Below are positions 23,066-35,562 of a stretch of DNA of 64,000 nucleotides, one piece after another; within the stretch, counting starts at the first letter, position 1; every line of letters begins with the position of its first letter. The position numbers and the translations under genes are program-made. Location: positions 225,069,654-225,133,653 of the forward strand of contig JAHLJT010000631.1 in NCBI GenBank assembly GCA_031308135.1, in the 5' to 3' direction. The notes below the pieces were generated by a model. The model was given only the letters and a program-made list of their open reading frames with translations, was not told where the DNA came from and did not search any database. The DNA is from Acheta domesticus (lineage: Eukaryota; Arthropoda; Insecta; Orthoptera; Gryllidae).

Positions 23066-23655
23066 ATCATTAATTACAATTAATAATATTTTTTTGTATT
23101 TCTTTCGTTTCCGTACCTCTTAATACATTTTAAACAAGACCTAATCTTTTTTTAAAATTTGGTGAGTTTTTGACGTTTTGGTGGTTTTCGCAGCTTTCTA
23201 GTGGGAAATGCTTAAGACCACTTGGCAACACTGCTCCCGTCGTTGTGTTGGCTGCACGTGAGGGCTGGTCGGCACCGAGCGGTCGCGTGCCTCCGATGGG
23301 AATGAACGCCGCTTACAGAGCACAGCGCGCACTCCCGACTCGTTCATGGCGCACAATGTGACGAAACTCACAGCGTAGCGTATTTTATGTTTTCCACGGG
23401 AGCGTTTCAACCGACTCAAAATAAGGAAAACGTGTAACGTATAAATATACATAATATGAGTACCATTTTCTTTAAAATTTTTGAAGTGCTTATTTTTGCC
23501 ATGCGATATATCCGGTTATGTAGTGTCCGACTTGCAGTAATATTTTCCATTTCCATCTAGAACCAAATACATAACACGAAATTCGTTATTTTTCTGTTGT
23601 TCCAATTTAATGAAGAACATATGTATTTTGTTGCGTTTCCTTTTCTTGGCATCAT
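23066..23655. other. No feature recognised
   Basis: AT-rich with a GC-richer patch (23215-23400). Short frames only. Confidence 0.4.
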
Positions 23656-23950
23656 ATTTTAAGGTGTACTCAATGTATTTTCAAATATTTGCAAAAAATT
23701 TAACATCGCAAAAGTACAATATTGAAGGTATAATTTTTCTTTTAAAATCTATTCTAAAAATTAGTTCTTTAGAGATCATGTACATTTTTTTCATAAAACG
23801 TATAATTTTTACGTAATTTATGCTTAAAGTTAATGCAGATTATTTTTTAAAATCTCAGTTTTTTTATAGAATAGAACAAAGAACGATTAAAAGAGTGACG
23901 CAAGTCATATTTTCGTTGATCTCTCTGAACTTTCGAAACTAGTAATGCAA
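23656..23950 (+). repeat. Possible fragment of the dispersed AT-rich repeat
   Basis: Phrases such as ATTGAAGGTATA, a TCTTTAGAGATCATGTAC block and an end with CTGAACTTTCGAAA resemble the order seen at 10,640-10,720 and 17,550-17,680. Diverged; assigned by eye only. Confidence 0.3.
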
Positions 23951-24345
23951 GATTATAAAATTGCTTGCCAGAAAGTATGTGCGGTTGTGGTGTTGCTAGT
24001 TTTTGTATGTATCGACCCACTCTGCGGAGAGGTTCCTCAACGCGAGTTAGCGCTGAGCAGTAAGAGACGTAATAAAACCAAGAAAAACTGCGAGCATTGC
24101 GTTTACATTGACTGCAATTGCTCGTATGCTGGTCGTTCAAGGTTCTGTATATTCTAGCTTCGTTCTCAAGATCTGGCCCCGTTATTCTTCCAACTGTATG
24201 TTTGCGTGCCACATGGTCACTGAAACTCATATAAATTCCCGCTTGGTCGAAAAAATATTGCTTCGCCTGACTATCTAAATAAAGGTGGGTTAAGAAGTAA
24301 TCGTTATATATAATAAGTCCGAAACTATATATCTCCAGTGACAAA
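23951..24345. other. No feature recognised
   Basis: Mixed sequence with a 173-codon minus-strand frame spanning 23847-24368 that has no recognisable domain and overlaps the adjacent transposon end. Confidence 0.35.
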
Positions 24346-24346
24346 T

Positions 24347-25225
24347 ACAGTAATCCCTCGACATCCATGACTTAGCTATTCGCGAGTTCCGGACATTCGC
24401 GATTAGAGAAATGCTACCGGTTTTAACATTCACGACTATATCGTTTAGACGTACTAATTTTTTTTAAAGCAAGCATATTTCATTTCCTTTATCTGCGTCA
24501 TCTGGGAACCGAACTCGTCAGACACTGGAGCTCATAGTATCCCGCTCAGCAAAAATTTCAAAGTTGGAATGTCAATTTTCATTAATAGAACAGCAAAAGA
24601 GTAAAATAATTCAATTCAGTTACGTCAAATTGGAGGTAAAGGTTTTGCCCAGTAATCAAAAAAGCCTTCGGAATATGTGCTCTCGGAAACTCTCATTATA
24701 ATGATCTCACTGAAGGATCTGGAAAATCATCAGCAAAGAAAACCTCTTCGAACGTAACGATGAAGTAACGGAAGCGAAACTGCGTCCTGGATCAACTTCA
24801 AAACGGTTAATGGAGTTCTGAAATTTTAACAAGCTCTGGTGAAAAGAGAATTTGCATGTGATGTGAACATGGAAATATCTTGGAAATTTAAGAGAGAAAT
24901 GGAAGCAGCAACTCTTTCATATTTGGATATTAGAACATCGGGGAGGGTGATGAAACAAAAAACTACCAAATCCTGTATCGAATCACTTTCAACTTTGAAA
25001 TACGTTTAAAATATTGTTTTATTTCTTATCTTTGAGATGTTAATTGTGAATTATGTTTGTAGTAGCGCTTACTCAGTTCTATTGCAATTGTTTGTCACAT
25101 TTTTTAAAAACATCTTTTCGATATTCACGTACCTAACCCACCTCTTTTCTTAAAAGAAGTAGACATTTGCAGACATTTGCGATGCTTTTTGAAACCTAAT
25201 TCCCCCGAATGTTGAGGGATTACTG
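24347..25225. mobile_element. pogo/Tigger-like DNA transposon, nonautonomous or decayed
   Basis: Terminal inverted repeats start CAGTAATCCCTC at 24347 and end with the complement GAGGGATTACTG at 25225, each flanked by TA (24345-24346 and 25226-25227). TA target duplication and a CAGTAATCCCTCGAC-type end are typical of pogo/Tigger elements. The 879-bp body has no intact transposase; stops are frequent in every frame, so it is a deleted or decayed copy. Confidence 0.75.
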
Positions 25226-25735
25226 TATCTTTACTCCGGCTCTAAACAATTGATGAACAATTTTATATTTATAGATGGACACTATTATATATGTGTATGT
25301 GTTTCTCATTTCATTCATATTTTTACTTTCTGCTCTTACTTTTTCCCTTTCCTTTCTTCGTTCCCCTTTCTTCATTATTCTTTCGTTGTCATATTTTCCT
25401 TTGTTTTATTTTACATCTTTTTTCCTCTTTCTGGAATAGTATTACTGCTTTTATTTTTCTTTGTCATTATTTTTTTGGAGGCAAAAGACACTTTTGCATG
25501 TGCTTTCATACGACTTCTTTCATGTCTCCTTTCGCAACTTGTATTATTTAGTAATAGTTCATCATTCAATCTTATTTTTCTCTTACATAATGATTAATTG
25601 ATAAATTTCTTCAATTACTGAATATTTGGTGCCAGGCGTACATGGCACTCTTTTTATGTCTCTTTTCATCTGCTCGGTCATATTGCAAATACTGTGACGT
25701 TTAACTATGAGGTAACGATGGGGAAACACATACTA
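25226..25735. other. AT-rich, no gene established
   Basis: T-rich on the plus strand (25,290-25,480), giving Phe/Leu-rich frames that are compositional. No feature recognised. Confidence 0.4.
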
Positions 25736-25850
25736 ACAACATACACATCCAACTATGCCTAGGGCGGGATTCGAACCCCCGAGCCTTCAAGCCAACGCAG
25801 CTACGGCCTTTCAGCTTTAGCAATCTCGGCTATACAGACCGGCATGCACC
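25736..25850 (-). mobile_element. tRNA-derived SINE copy
   Basis: On the minus strand an A-box-like TATAGCCGAGATTGCTAAAG (25815-25834) is followed by a perfect B box, GGTTCGAATCC (25767-25777), then a GGATGTGTATGTTG body. The spacing and order match a tRNA-derived polymerase III promoter and the SINE at 6.3 kb. Confidence 0.7.
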
Positions 25851-26899
25851 TTATTTAATGGCACTCCAGTAAATAAAGAAAGTTCGTCAAAGGCCTGACT
25901 TCCTTCTGTCATTTCAAGCGCATACTGATTGGTTTCACGCTATCTTCTGTTCCACGATGATCATTAGAGCCACTGTCTCTCTCCATTGCTGCGCTCTCAA
26001 GTACTCTTCCCTTCAGGTTCTGGTTGCCTGTGAAACGCAATACGCACATGATGTTACGTTACGAGGTCGTGTAGAACCACGTAAGCAGAATGCTGAGGAG
26101 GAAATGCTCGGGAGAAATTTATGCACTGAGTTTACAGCGCGAAAGGGGAAACATCTAATATCGTAGCTTCCTAGATTATATGGTTTAACATGCATAGGAA
26201 GTGCTGTAGTTCCGTCTCCATATTTTGTATGAATGTAAAGGTTAAAAGATGCATGTAAATGTCACATAATGAAAACTCTAATTTTGCCCTTGGAATAACA
26301 AAAATAAAATTTTAAAGAGGTTTAGTTTGATGGTAAATGGCTTTAATACTTTATTTTGCTTCTTTCATTTAAACTACAGCATTAAGGACATACTATATGT
26401 TAAACATTTTGAGTGGTTTTAGAAGTAAAAAATTATTTTTATCATGTTTTTCTTAATATAATAAATTTTTATTTTCTTAAGCGTTTCGTCCTCTGTGGCA
26501 GCGATTCTATAGAAAGCGTTATTATTTCAATTACGTCGCCACCTTGCAAGGCACTGTGTCTATGCCGAAAGAGGGGACCAAGCACGATAGCGATAACAGA
26601 GGGCGTTTGTTATTTGCACCCATTTTTATCAGTTCACAATATCGTCGTTTGACACCAAAAAAGATGCTTGTATCTCCGGTAATACTTAACAGTATAATTA
26701 ACAATTCGGCTTGCCAAAAGTACAAGCAGAATTCTTTAAAACATTTTACGCAATAACGAAGCGCTTCTCAGGAAAAAGTAAAAAAAGCAAGTTGCGATAG
26801 TATTGACTCTACAGCAGCATCGTTGACCAAAAGTTCGTAGAGTTCCTGTCCTGAAGGTGGCGGATTTTTCACTCTAGCTACCTATTTATATAGAATTCA
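25851..26899. other. No feature recognised
   Basis: Mixed to AT-rich sequence with short frames only. Confidence 0.4.
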
Positions 26900-28060
26900 A
26901 CCCTTGTCTGGAGAAGGACTCTAGTCTTCTTTCAGAGCTACACTCACTGATCGGTAATTTTCAATGCCGTCTACCATCTGTACAAGGCGAATTCCAGAGC
27001 AGTACCTTAACAAACGAGATATGTATACCGCTTGATTTTTCCTTCCCCACTTTGTCCCCTTCTCTTCCCTTACACCCTCACATGCACGCGCTCTACTTAT
27101 ACACAATAGCAGTTGAGAGCAAAAGTGATGTAAATCAAATTTAGGAAGATTTGAGTTAGATGCACTGGTGGATGGTTTGAACATTGTTCCATCACGAGCT
27201 AAAATGGTGTGAGTCAAACTTCAATATTTCTTAGCTAGAGGCCAGCACAGTGCAGAAGTTGCCGACAAGTTTCTCATATCGCTGCATGCAATTGTGATGT
27301 AAGTCACAGGTGGGACGAAACAATAACTTCCAGGTGCTCCCAAGAAATAGCTTCTTGTTTATTTGCGCCCGCCACAGAAGAAGCATCTCGAAAAATTCAT
27401 ATAATCTCTTTTAGTGATACGTACTCAGATCAAAATCGCAACTTCAAAATTGCCCTCACTTGGTTGAAGATCGTGACAAGCCCCATTTTCCCTATTTTTC
27501 CATCACATTATAATCTCAGACGAAAATTGAGCATACCAATTATTTAAATGTAAGCCATAGTGTTCAGAAACGGTGTGTTCAAAAGTGGTGAAAGTCAACA
27601 AAATAGTTAATTACTTAATTAATGAGCAATATTTCAGTTCAAAAAATCTGTAGTAAATTAAAAGAATATCTCTTTAACACGTTTATAACACTTAAGGTTA
27701 TTTATTTCTAAGCATTATAGTTTTACAGCGTTTTCGTTTAGACATAATTTTCCCAAAAGTATGTTTTTTTTTACTTACACCACTTTCGCTCTCAACAGCT
27801 CGTATGTCGTAAGACCTGTCGGAAAATTAGCGTTAGCCCCGCGTAATGTGGAGTTCCGCTGGTGGAGATATTTAAGCCCACAATCCGTCGTATAAGTCGG
27901 CGCAGGACCTCACGTTCCAGCATGGAAGTAATAACCTCATTTTATTCTTCAAATAGAAAGAGGTTTCTCTACAGTTCGGCGCATGTCTACCATTCAGAGC
28001 TTGTGCATTTCCATTGATATCAGGATTGTGAACTTTCCCTCGAGCAGTTCGCAAATACTG
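26900..28060 (+). mobile_element. SINE-like repeat 'A', split by a MITE
   Basis: The 5' part (about 26900-27112) and the 3' part (27799-28060) line up with consecutive parts of the near-full copy at 30250-30810. The 5' part has CAGTACCTTAACAAACGAG and CCCTTACACC..CACATGCA blocks; the 3' part has GTATGTCGTAAGACC, CCGCTGGTGGAGA and TCGGCGCAGGACCTC. The 683 bp between belongs to an inserted MITE. Confidence 0.65.
27113..27795. mobile_element. MITE with 3-bp CAG target duplication, possibly PIF/Harbinger
   Basis: Terminal inverted repeats of the form TTGAGAGCRAAAGTGRTG begin at 27113 and end at 27795, each flanked by CAG (27110-27112 and 27796-27798). A 3-bp CWG or TWA duplication is a PIF/Harbinger trait; the terminal sequence alone does not prove it. 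The internal sequence repeats the terminal phrase in weaker form (AAAATGGTGTGAGTCA near 27200, GTGATGTAAGTCA near 27293, AAAGTGGTGAAAGTCA near 27579). There is no transposase. Confidence 0.7.
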
Positions 28061-29061
28061 TCTAATGTTCACTCAACTCCCACCATACTTTTTTCTCCAA
28101 GGAAGATATATCAAAGTGATATTTGCACATCCTCTATACAAAGGCATGTACTTCCTTTGAACGAAGTTCCTGTATAAAAAACGCTTCTATGAACTTTCAA
28201 AAGCACCACATGCCTCTGAAGTTGATTCATTATTTACAAAGTCTTTTTAGTGCCCTTCCAGCGCTACTGAGGGCACTCGGAATTATCCTGCAGTTCCGCA
28301 TACAACTTCATAGCAATGCCCTTTCCATGATGTTCATGATTTCTAATTACTAGAGTTTCCTAAAGTTTCTCCTATTTGGAATATTTTATACACTCGTAAT
28401 TCCAGTTACATCAAATGCATTTCATTTCAAGGGACGTCTCATATTTCTCTTATGGAGATGACTGTATTGAAACAAAAGCCACTGGTGTGCAAATAAACAT
28501 TGCTTTATGAATTCATCCTGCGATTGTTCCACTACTCAGATTTGCTTCATGACAGGCAAATATTTTATTTCTCTCAGTGTAATCATCCCCAATTTCTGTT
28601 GGGGCCACTTCCTTACAAATGCTAGTAAGTCGATTCAGTAGGCTCTTGGATTATTATTTATACGACCTTCATGATTATGCAGAGTGAAAATCATTTTCTT
28701 TACGTAGTATTTCTACGATAATCTGTTTTACACTATCAATGTGAGATGATTAAAATATTTACAAGTTGATGTTGTTCGTGACCGCACAAATGACACAATA
28801 CACATACCAAGTCATTTGAAATTCAACATGACCGACAATGTGCTGGTAATTGATTTCAGGTATTGTAAATGATTTTTATTACTAAAAAGTAGAGTGTTTG
28901 CTGGTTGAATGACTAAGAATCTTATCTATTTTGATATTGTAGAGAGGGTGAAATGCGCCACTGATCGCTCTTACTACATATTAAGTACTAAATAGCATAA
29001 ATAGTTACGATTATTTAAATTTTTCTTCATTTTTCAATACTTTTCTATTTTGACGTATAAA
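28061..29061. other. AT-rich, no feature recognised
   Basis: Mixed to AT-rich sequence with short frames only. Confidence 0.4.
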
Positions 29062-29728
29062 TGTAACGACGTTTCACGTTTTAAACGCAGTAAAATAAAC
29101 TCAAATCAACAAGTAAATTACTACTATAGCGTCGTGGCGCTCTGAAACGGTGACAACACGCGGCAAATGGCGGGATGTTGAACAAAGAGTGCAGAAGATG
29201 ACCCATTGGGAATTTCTGCCCAGCGCGGACACGGCGTGGTACGGCGGAGGCAATTGGAGCGGCGGGTAGCGCCGAAGGGCCTATATAATGGCACGAAAAC
29301 AATGCCTCCGTCTTCTTGTTTCTCAGCAGCGTCGACGTGCGGTTGTGCGTAAGTTTGTGCGAGTGGCGCACGTGGGCGAGGGGCCGGCAATTCAGTGTCG
29401 TGACGAGCGAGACATGCATTAGGTCTCAGATGTAGAGTGGTGCGGAAGCCGTTCGATTAAATCCCTTCTAGTAGTGAGATCTATTTAGTTAGTTAATTAT
29501 GATAATTCTTATGTAAGTCCAATAATTTTCAGGCAGACTCAACAGATTAAAAAGGCAGTCTTTCACTAATCAAATTAATATTACTCTCTACAAAGAAATA
29601 GTTAGTTAATTGTAAGCAGTGAAATTTGTTGTTTGTGACTACGGTCTAGTTTATGAATAAACTCACTGTTCTTCACAACCCACTCTCATCTGTGTTTTGA
29701 TTACACCCGTATGACGCCACACTACCAT
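29062..29728 (+). promoter_or_regulatory. Promoter-like, possibly a solo LTR
   Basis: A GC-rich island (29130-29450) holds a TATA box, CCTATATAATGG, at 29280-29291. About 370 bp further an AATAAA lies at 29655-29660, followed by a CT-rich stretch ending ACGCCACACTACC. TATA, then AATAAA, then a pyrimidine-rich end is the layout of an LTR. I found no convincing terminal TG/CA pair with a target duplication, so the ends are uncertain. Confidence 0.35.
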
Positions 29729-30249
29729 GAGTTACATTCGTCAAGCCCTTCGCTGTAAGGAATCAGTAAAAGTAAATTGTACGAAGCAATACAAATTCGT
29801 AGCTTTTATGTTTATTGTTTTCATTATTGCTGGAATACTCTCAAAACTGAGAATTGTTACCTGACTGGACTCAGAAACATGGATAGTAGTGTTATTGGGG
29901 AAATTTTAAGAATGTGAGTTTCCTTATATCACTCTGCAATTTGAACGATTCTACAGACTTACATATTTATGTATCGTTATATTCTTCCGGATCTCCGAGT
30001 GATACTGAATACTCAGAGACAAACTAGCACTTCATAATGAACTTGTATTTAGTTTGAGAATCTTGCTATATTTAAATATCTCACGTAAATAATGCTCCCT
30101 TTTGCTTACTTTAAGTTCGTGGATAAAAATGCAGTACTGGAAAATAAAATGCGCCTTAATTCCCACGGAGACACATGAGCCCGTTAGGAGGCGTTAGGAT
30201 CCAAGAGGTTAATTATCACGATCAGCAACTTATTTATTTCAATGACGTA
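29729..30249. other. AT-rich, no feature recognised
   Basis: No supported frame or repeat. Confidence 0.4.
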
Positions 30250-30810
30250 TCCAGAACGGAAGAGATGGCTCAAGGCATTAACTGATGTCATTACAGTTCC
30301 TCTCATCGGGTTATCGTAGGGTTCGACCGAGGCAAGATTTTCGACTCTAGCCAGATAGTTAGATTGAGTTTTGTCTTTGCCTGAAGAATTCTAGTCGTCG
30401 GCTGCTCTGGTAGTTTTCCCCATCAATACCAGGCGAGAATCACCCTACCAAAAGAGTCACGGACTGCGCGCGATCTTTCCTTCTCAATAATTGTCCTATT
30501 CTATCCCATCCCATATATACACACACTTACACTTACATGCACTACACTACCTCACATGCCGAGAGACCGGTCGGGAGCTTAGAGCTTGTCCCGGCTGGAG
30601 ACGGAGCCCCGCTGGTGGGAGAAACCTGGTTGAAAAAAACCGCGCTAGCCGATGGTAGGTCAGCGCCAGATCTCGGTATCCAGCAGGGGAACATCACCGC
30701 CCCCACCCAAGAAAAAACATGCACTTCACTTACGGGAATTATGATTTTAGCAGTTGACGTGCCCAGATTCACTAATCAATCAATCCAAAAAAGTTAGGGT
30801 CAAGTGCCTG
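30250..30810 (+). mobile_element. SINE-like repeat 'A', near-full copy
   Basis: Reference copy for the family. A tRNA-like head ends in a B-box-like GGGTTCGACC (~30329). The body then has CGTCGGCTGCTCTGGTAG (30397-30414), a CT-rich stretch, ACATGCACTACACTACC, GAGACCGGTCGGGAGCTTAG (30561-30580), CGCTGGTGGGAGAAACC, GATCTCGGTATCCAGCAGGG and a 3' part with GCAGTTGACGTGCCCAG. Other copies lie at 26.9-28.1, 47.3-47.5, 47.9-48.1, 48.2-48.6 and 53.3-53.7 kb. Confidence 0.65.
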
Positions 30811-32900
30811 ACCAACCCAGAAGTCTTCAGCGGCGGTTGAGAGCTCGTTTGAAAGTATTGGGAGAGGTCCTATCTTTAAATTTCATTTTCTTGCGCCTTG
30901 GCTATCTTTTACCCCATAAACCAATAAATCTACATCGGACCAAATCACCCATTTTTCTTTTCCGAGGCCGTTTTTCAAGATGTGGTAGCTGTTCATTGCC
31001 TAGATCAGAGATTTGCAGGAAGGGCAATGAAATATTAAAGGGAGTCGATAAAGATACACGAGTCGACTGAAAATCAATAGCCACATAAGAACCGGAGGCT
31101 GCTCAGAAAAATGAAGATCAATTTGCCAGTGATTGCAAAAAAGATTAATGAAGTTGATAATTAATCGTTTTTATATAAAACTAAAAACATTTAATAATAA
31201 ATTACAAATTTGGTAATAGCTGTACAAATCATGCTATTGTCACCACTGTTTCGTGGAGTCCAAGATAAAACCATACTAACTTAAAATTTTGTACCACTCA
31301 CAATCACAAATCATTAGACTATAATTTTCTTTCATTGTAAACAATGTGGACACAATTGTTCAACGCAGGAAGAAATAAAAGTACGGGCGCCAAAGTCAAC
31401 CTAATGTCTATTAGGTATTGCCAACTTGTGGAAAATCTAAAATCTTGAGAGAGACTAAATTAATTATTAAACATTGTTTTTCGAGAACAACTATTCAATT
31501 CTTCTCTTTTACCTATTTACAAATAGTTATTTAAATGCTCCGTTCACGTTTACAATCAGCTATTGTTAATCCGTAGGTGTAATAATGGTCAAGTGTTTGC
31601 CTAGCAATTGGCACGAACGTATTACTCGTTCGCTTTACATTTGCAGACGGAGCGCTGCGATCTGTTTACATGAGGTCACCGCCGACTGAATGAGAAACGC
31701 GCATCTGCAGTAGGTACTGACCGTTTAATATGATATAGACGGCGGTGAGCAGCACAGAGAACCCCGGCGGGGCAAGAACATAACCATTAAGCAGTAGATA
31801 AGTGCAAAGAAGAAATAAAAATATTGTACGTGAATGTTATGAATAGCGTGTAGTGTGATTATTTTATTGTATATTATGCAACTACCCTCGGGTCTTCGGT
31901 TGGGCGCCTCAGACGGGTAGCCGGCCCGCTCAGTCGACAGATTACCTGAAACGGCGAAGATGGAGGAAGCCGGTGGCCTAGGTTGAATGAGAAGTCAAAC
32001 ATGTGAATTTAGAACAAGTTGAATTTATTCATTAAAAAAAAAGAAAACGCTAATGGTCTGGTGATGATAACTCTGGCGAGCATGCCCCCAAAATCGAAAT
32101 AAAACAAAAAAATGAAATGTCATGCACATAAGAGAACAAAAAAATTACAAAGTGATTACAATCAGATGAAACTCTTCTTCGCGCGCGAATTCCCGCTTGA
32201 CGGCCATGCGCGGCCGGGAACTCCTCTTCGTCGCCCGGTCGAGAGGAAGTCAACACTGATTGTCTGATGTACTGTTCACACCTCTCGATCGCGGGTACGA
32301 CATAAGACACTCAAACAGAAAATACCTCTGTTAGGCGGCCTGCGCCACCCACTGAAGTTGAACGACCTCAGGTCAGCTGGCTGCGAGGTTCGTGGCGAGC
32401 GAGGGGCGCCGCTCGGAAAATGTAGGTCAGATCAGGTACTTGCGAGGGTAGCGGCCAAGGCGGCCGGAACACAAAAGCGCCGTCTGCTCGCTGCGGTGAA
32501 TGGGTCAGCACAGTTCATTCACTGACACGGTCGGTTCATTCCCGGTCGATCTCACAATACTTCGATACTAATGAGCCCGTGAATTATCGCACAAATTCAC
32601 TAAGGAAAAGAGAGTCTCGAGTTCGCACGTAAATCGGACGTAATATAATACGAATTGCTGTCAAATGTTCATAATACTGTTCTGCGGCCTGCGTTCGTCA
32701 CAGAAGTCTTGTACCCAAACTCTACAAGAAACTTAATAATTTTTCTAAGTCCATCGAACCGAACGCCACAACAGAATATAACAGGTTCCCCCCTGCGGCC
32801 GCCACTTGCGTCCGATTCTGAACACAGCTCCCCAGCTTCTCTTTTGTGCCTCGTCGCTCCAAGTTTTAGGAAACCTCGTTCCCCCTACCAAAATTATCCC
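30811..32900. other. AT-rich then CpG-rich, no gene recognised
   Basis: AT-rich to ~31,860, then CpG-rich with an AT-rich gap at 32,000-32,160. No frame with a recognisable domain. Confidence 0.35.
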
Positions 32901-33353
32901 TGTGACTCTGGAATATTCTAGAACAAACCCGAATTCTGGTTGCTATTGGCGAAAGGGTACTGCGCATTAGATATTTTCTGCCCAATCAGAGGATGTTTTC
33001 GAGGCCGAGAAAAGAGTGAGAGAGGGGCTGGTTATCGCTCCCTCTCGCTTTAATTTTGCGTCGAAAAGGGGCAGTTATTAACGACCGGGGGGGTGTGAGG
33101 GGCTAGGAATCTCTAGGGAGGTTGACGGAAGAGTTCCAGGCGTCGTGGAAAAATACTGAAGGGGTCGTGTGCAGAGCGGCTACCCAGAGTTGGGGCACAC
33201 GTGTCCGCGACGAATTATGGAGCGAAGGGTGCCGACACCGTGGCGCCTCGCCTGGCCCTCGGTCGCCCCCGTGGCGCCTCGCATCTCTCGCGTCGCCGCC
33301 TGCGTGGAGTTATTTTGCGGCAGAATAAACTTGAATCTATTCGGTATCACTAC
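32901..33353 (+). promoter_or_regulatory. HSE/CCAAT/GAGA promoter-like block, possible solo LTR
   Basis: Starts TGTGACTC and could end CACTACA, about 453 bp. It holds a three-unit heat-shock element (32911-32923), an inverted and a direct CCAAT box (ATTGG 32945, CCAAT 32982), GAGA-rich words (~33014 and complement ~33045), a GC-rich middle and an AATAAA at ~33326. Promoter elements followed by a poly(A) signal and TG...CA ends suggest an LTR, but no target duplication or primer site was found. Confidence 0.3.
32911..32923. promoter_or_regulatory. Three-unit heat-shock element
   Basis: GAATATTCTAGAA matches the nGAAnnTTCnnGAAn consensus bound by trimeric heat-shock factor in all three half-sites. 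Confidence 0.5.
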
Positions 33354-33641
33354 AATTACCTTAATTATATAAGTGTATGTATAATTATATATACACTCCA
33401 GCTTACTGTCAGAAAGGCATAATTCGTCAGCTGTGTCTGTAGCGCTTGTGCTGCCTTCGGAGACAGCCGATTGGTCAGATGCTGATTGACATCGGGACCA
33501 TTCGTGTATTCTCGGTCGTGTGTTCGGGCCTTCACTTTCAAAACAACATTAGTTCCTAATTCTTCCGTGTGCAAATGTAAAGTGAACGAGTAATACCACC
33601 TTAAGCCCGCGAGTGGCGTGTGGCCACGCGGTGCTTCAGGA

Positions 33642-33662
33642 GGGGGGAGGGAGGGAGGGAGG
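33642..33662 (+). other. Short-loop G-quadruplex motif
   Basis: Four G runs (six, then three, three and three G) separated by single A residues. About 90 bp further (33,747-33,805) the plus strand is C-rich (CCCCTCCCCTCCCCCCTCCC-like), so the minus strand carries a second G-rich block. Confidence 0.7.
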
Positions 33663-33841
33663 CGCTCCGTGGAGCGGAGGATGGATGGACGGGCGGCGCG
33701 GCCTGCGCTCCCACAGGTGGCGGCGCTGCGCACGCGACGCCGAGCGCCCCCTCCCCTCCCCCCTCCCCACCCAGCCCCCTTCCACCTTCCCACTTCCCTC
33801 CCGCCCTCACCAGCCGACACGCCCCGTCACGCGACGCCCCC

Positions 33842-34640
33842 GGGACGGGAAGCGAGGGGATGGTGCTCTGCAGCCGCTACAAACGCCTTCAAGAGATGAG
33901 CCCTAAGTGAAGGACTTTCTTCTTTACTCACGACACTCTTTAAAATGCTCAAAGGGAGTGCGCTTATGAATGACAGCTAAATAATAATGAAATATATAGT
34001 ACGAATTTCACACACTTGTATGTAATAAAACTACTAAATCTAGTTTAAAATACTTTAACATTTGTCAATTACGTGACTGAAACAATTAAAAGCATACAAG
34101 AAGTTTAGGAATAAAAAACAAAGTACGGAAATTTCGTTAATGTTTAAAAATGAATACGGCTATGCGTGGAAGTTACGTGTGCAACAACACCCTTCAAATC
34201 AACAACCTCATGTGTTACGATAGAAATCACTGATATCTTGAATTTCCTAAGTTTAACGTATGAGTAAATTGTCATTATTTTTTTGACTTTTGATATAAAA
34301 GCGTGAAACTGGAGTTTGTAGAAAGTTCGGGATCGTCAGTACATAAGTCTACATAATCACCTAGTTTTATCAAAGTTATTTAAGTTTCCAAAGCCTCGTA
34401 AGTGTTACATACTTGTAAACATAAAAAAATGATGTACTGAATTTGACAGTAATAATAATACAATAATATTGACAATTGAAATGTTCCGTCTTCATTAACC
34501 TACACGAAAATAGTTGTAATTTATTTTCTTAATAATTGTATTGAATATTTCCATCTCCATATTTACATCATTCTTCAACGTGTTTACGTTACATCTCTTC
34601 TAAATCTCTCGTAATTCTCGTCAACTGTGTTGAATTCCCG
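33842..34640. other. AT-rich, no feature recognised
   Basis: AT-rich with short frames only. Confidence 0.4.
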
Positions 34641-34850
34641 AAAACGCGGCCAAATTGCAGCTCCTCCGTCGCTGCCCCCGGGGAGCTGTGCGCTGCGTTA
34701 GTCCCGAGCCCCGCCGGGCGCTTTGCGTGGGCTCAGGGGACGGCCATTTTAAGGCGCCTGCTGCGCCGCCCGGCCTCCATGCACCACTTCGCTAACACCG
34801 CTGTACTGCATTAAGAGGGCCCTGGACGCCCGCCACGCGGCATTTATTAT
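34641..34850. other. Short CpG-rich island
   Basis: About 200 bp of CpG-rich sequence in an AT-rich setting, with no supported frame, TATA box or repeat unit. Confidence 0.45.
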
Positions 34851-35562
34851 TAAAGTACTATATTATTTGACGAATAATTCTCACAGCGTACAAGATGCAT
34901 CTCGTTTTCAAGTATTCTGGGGAGAAAAAAAATACGCTTATGTATATTTGTTTCACTCAATAAATCACAGTAATTGTAATTAAGTTTGTAATATATTGAC
35001 TCAAAAATTGAAATTCAAATAGAAACAAAAAATAGAAGAGTAGTAAGGCATTGTGTGACATGCTGTGGTATTGTATGATGGAATGTCTCAATCAAATTAT
35101 TATCTCAAATCAAATTATTATTTACCCATAACATTTGCATTCACAAATAAAAACTTTGTGTGTGCTATTCGTCATATCATCAGTCATATCATAAATTCAG
35201 TAAAGTATTCTTATAATATTCATATGCGGACATCTTTTTTGAGATATTTTCTAGGATAAAACTGCAACTTTTATGCTGACAAGTACAGTTCTTGCTACAG
35301 GCCTTGAAAATTCTTTAGAGAAATTTTGATGGTGACTGGAATCAAAGTTGTTTAAAAACCATAACAGCTGAAAGAGAAGAAAACTAAAAACCGTAGAATA
35401 GCATCTTCATGTTGTTTTATCTCTTTTATTTGCAAATGTAGAAAATATAAATTAAATCACAACCAATAAGAATCATATTAAATGAGAGCAATTATATAAC
35501 TTTATACAAATGCTTAAAATTATAGATCTAATGTGATGCAGTAGCAGTTATATCCTTAAAAT
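34851..35562. other. AT-rich, no feature recognised
   Basis: AT-rich with short frames only. Confidence 0.4.
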
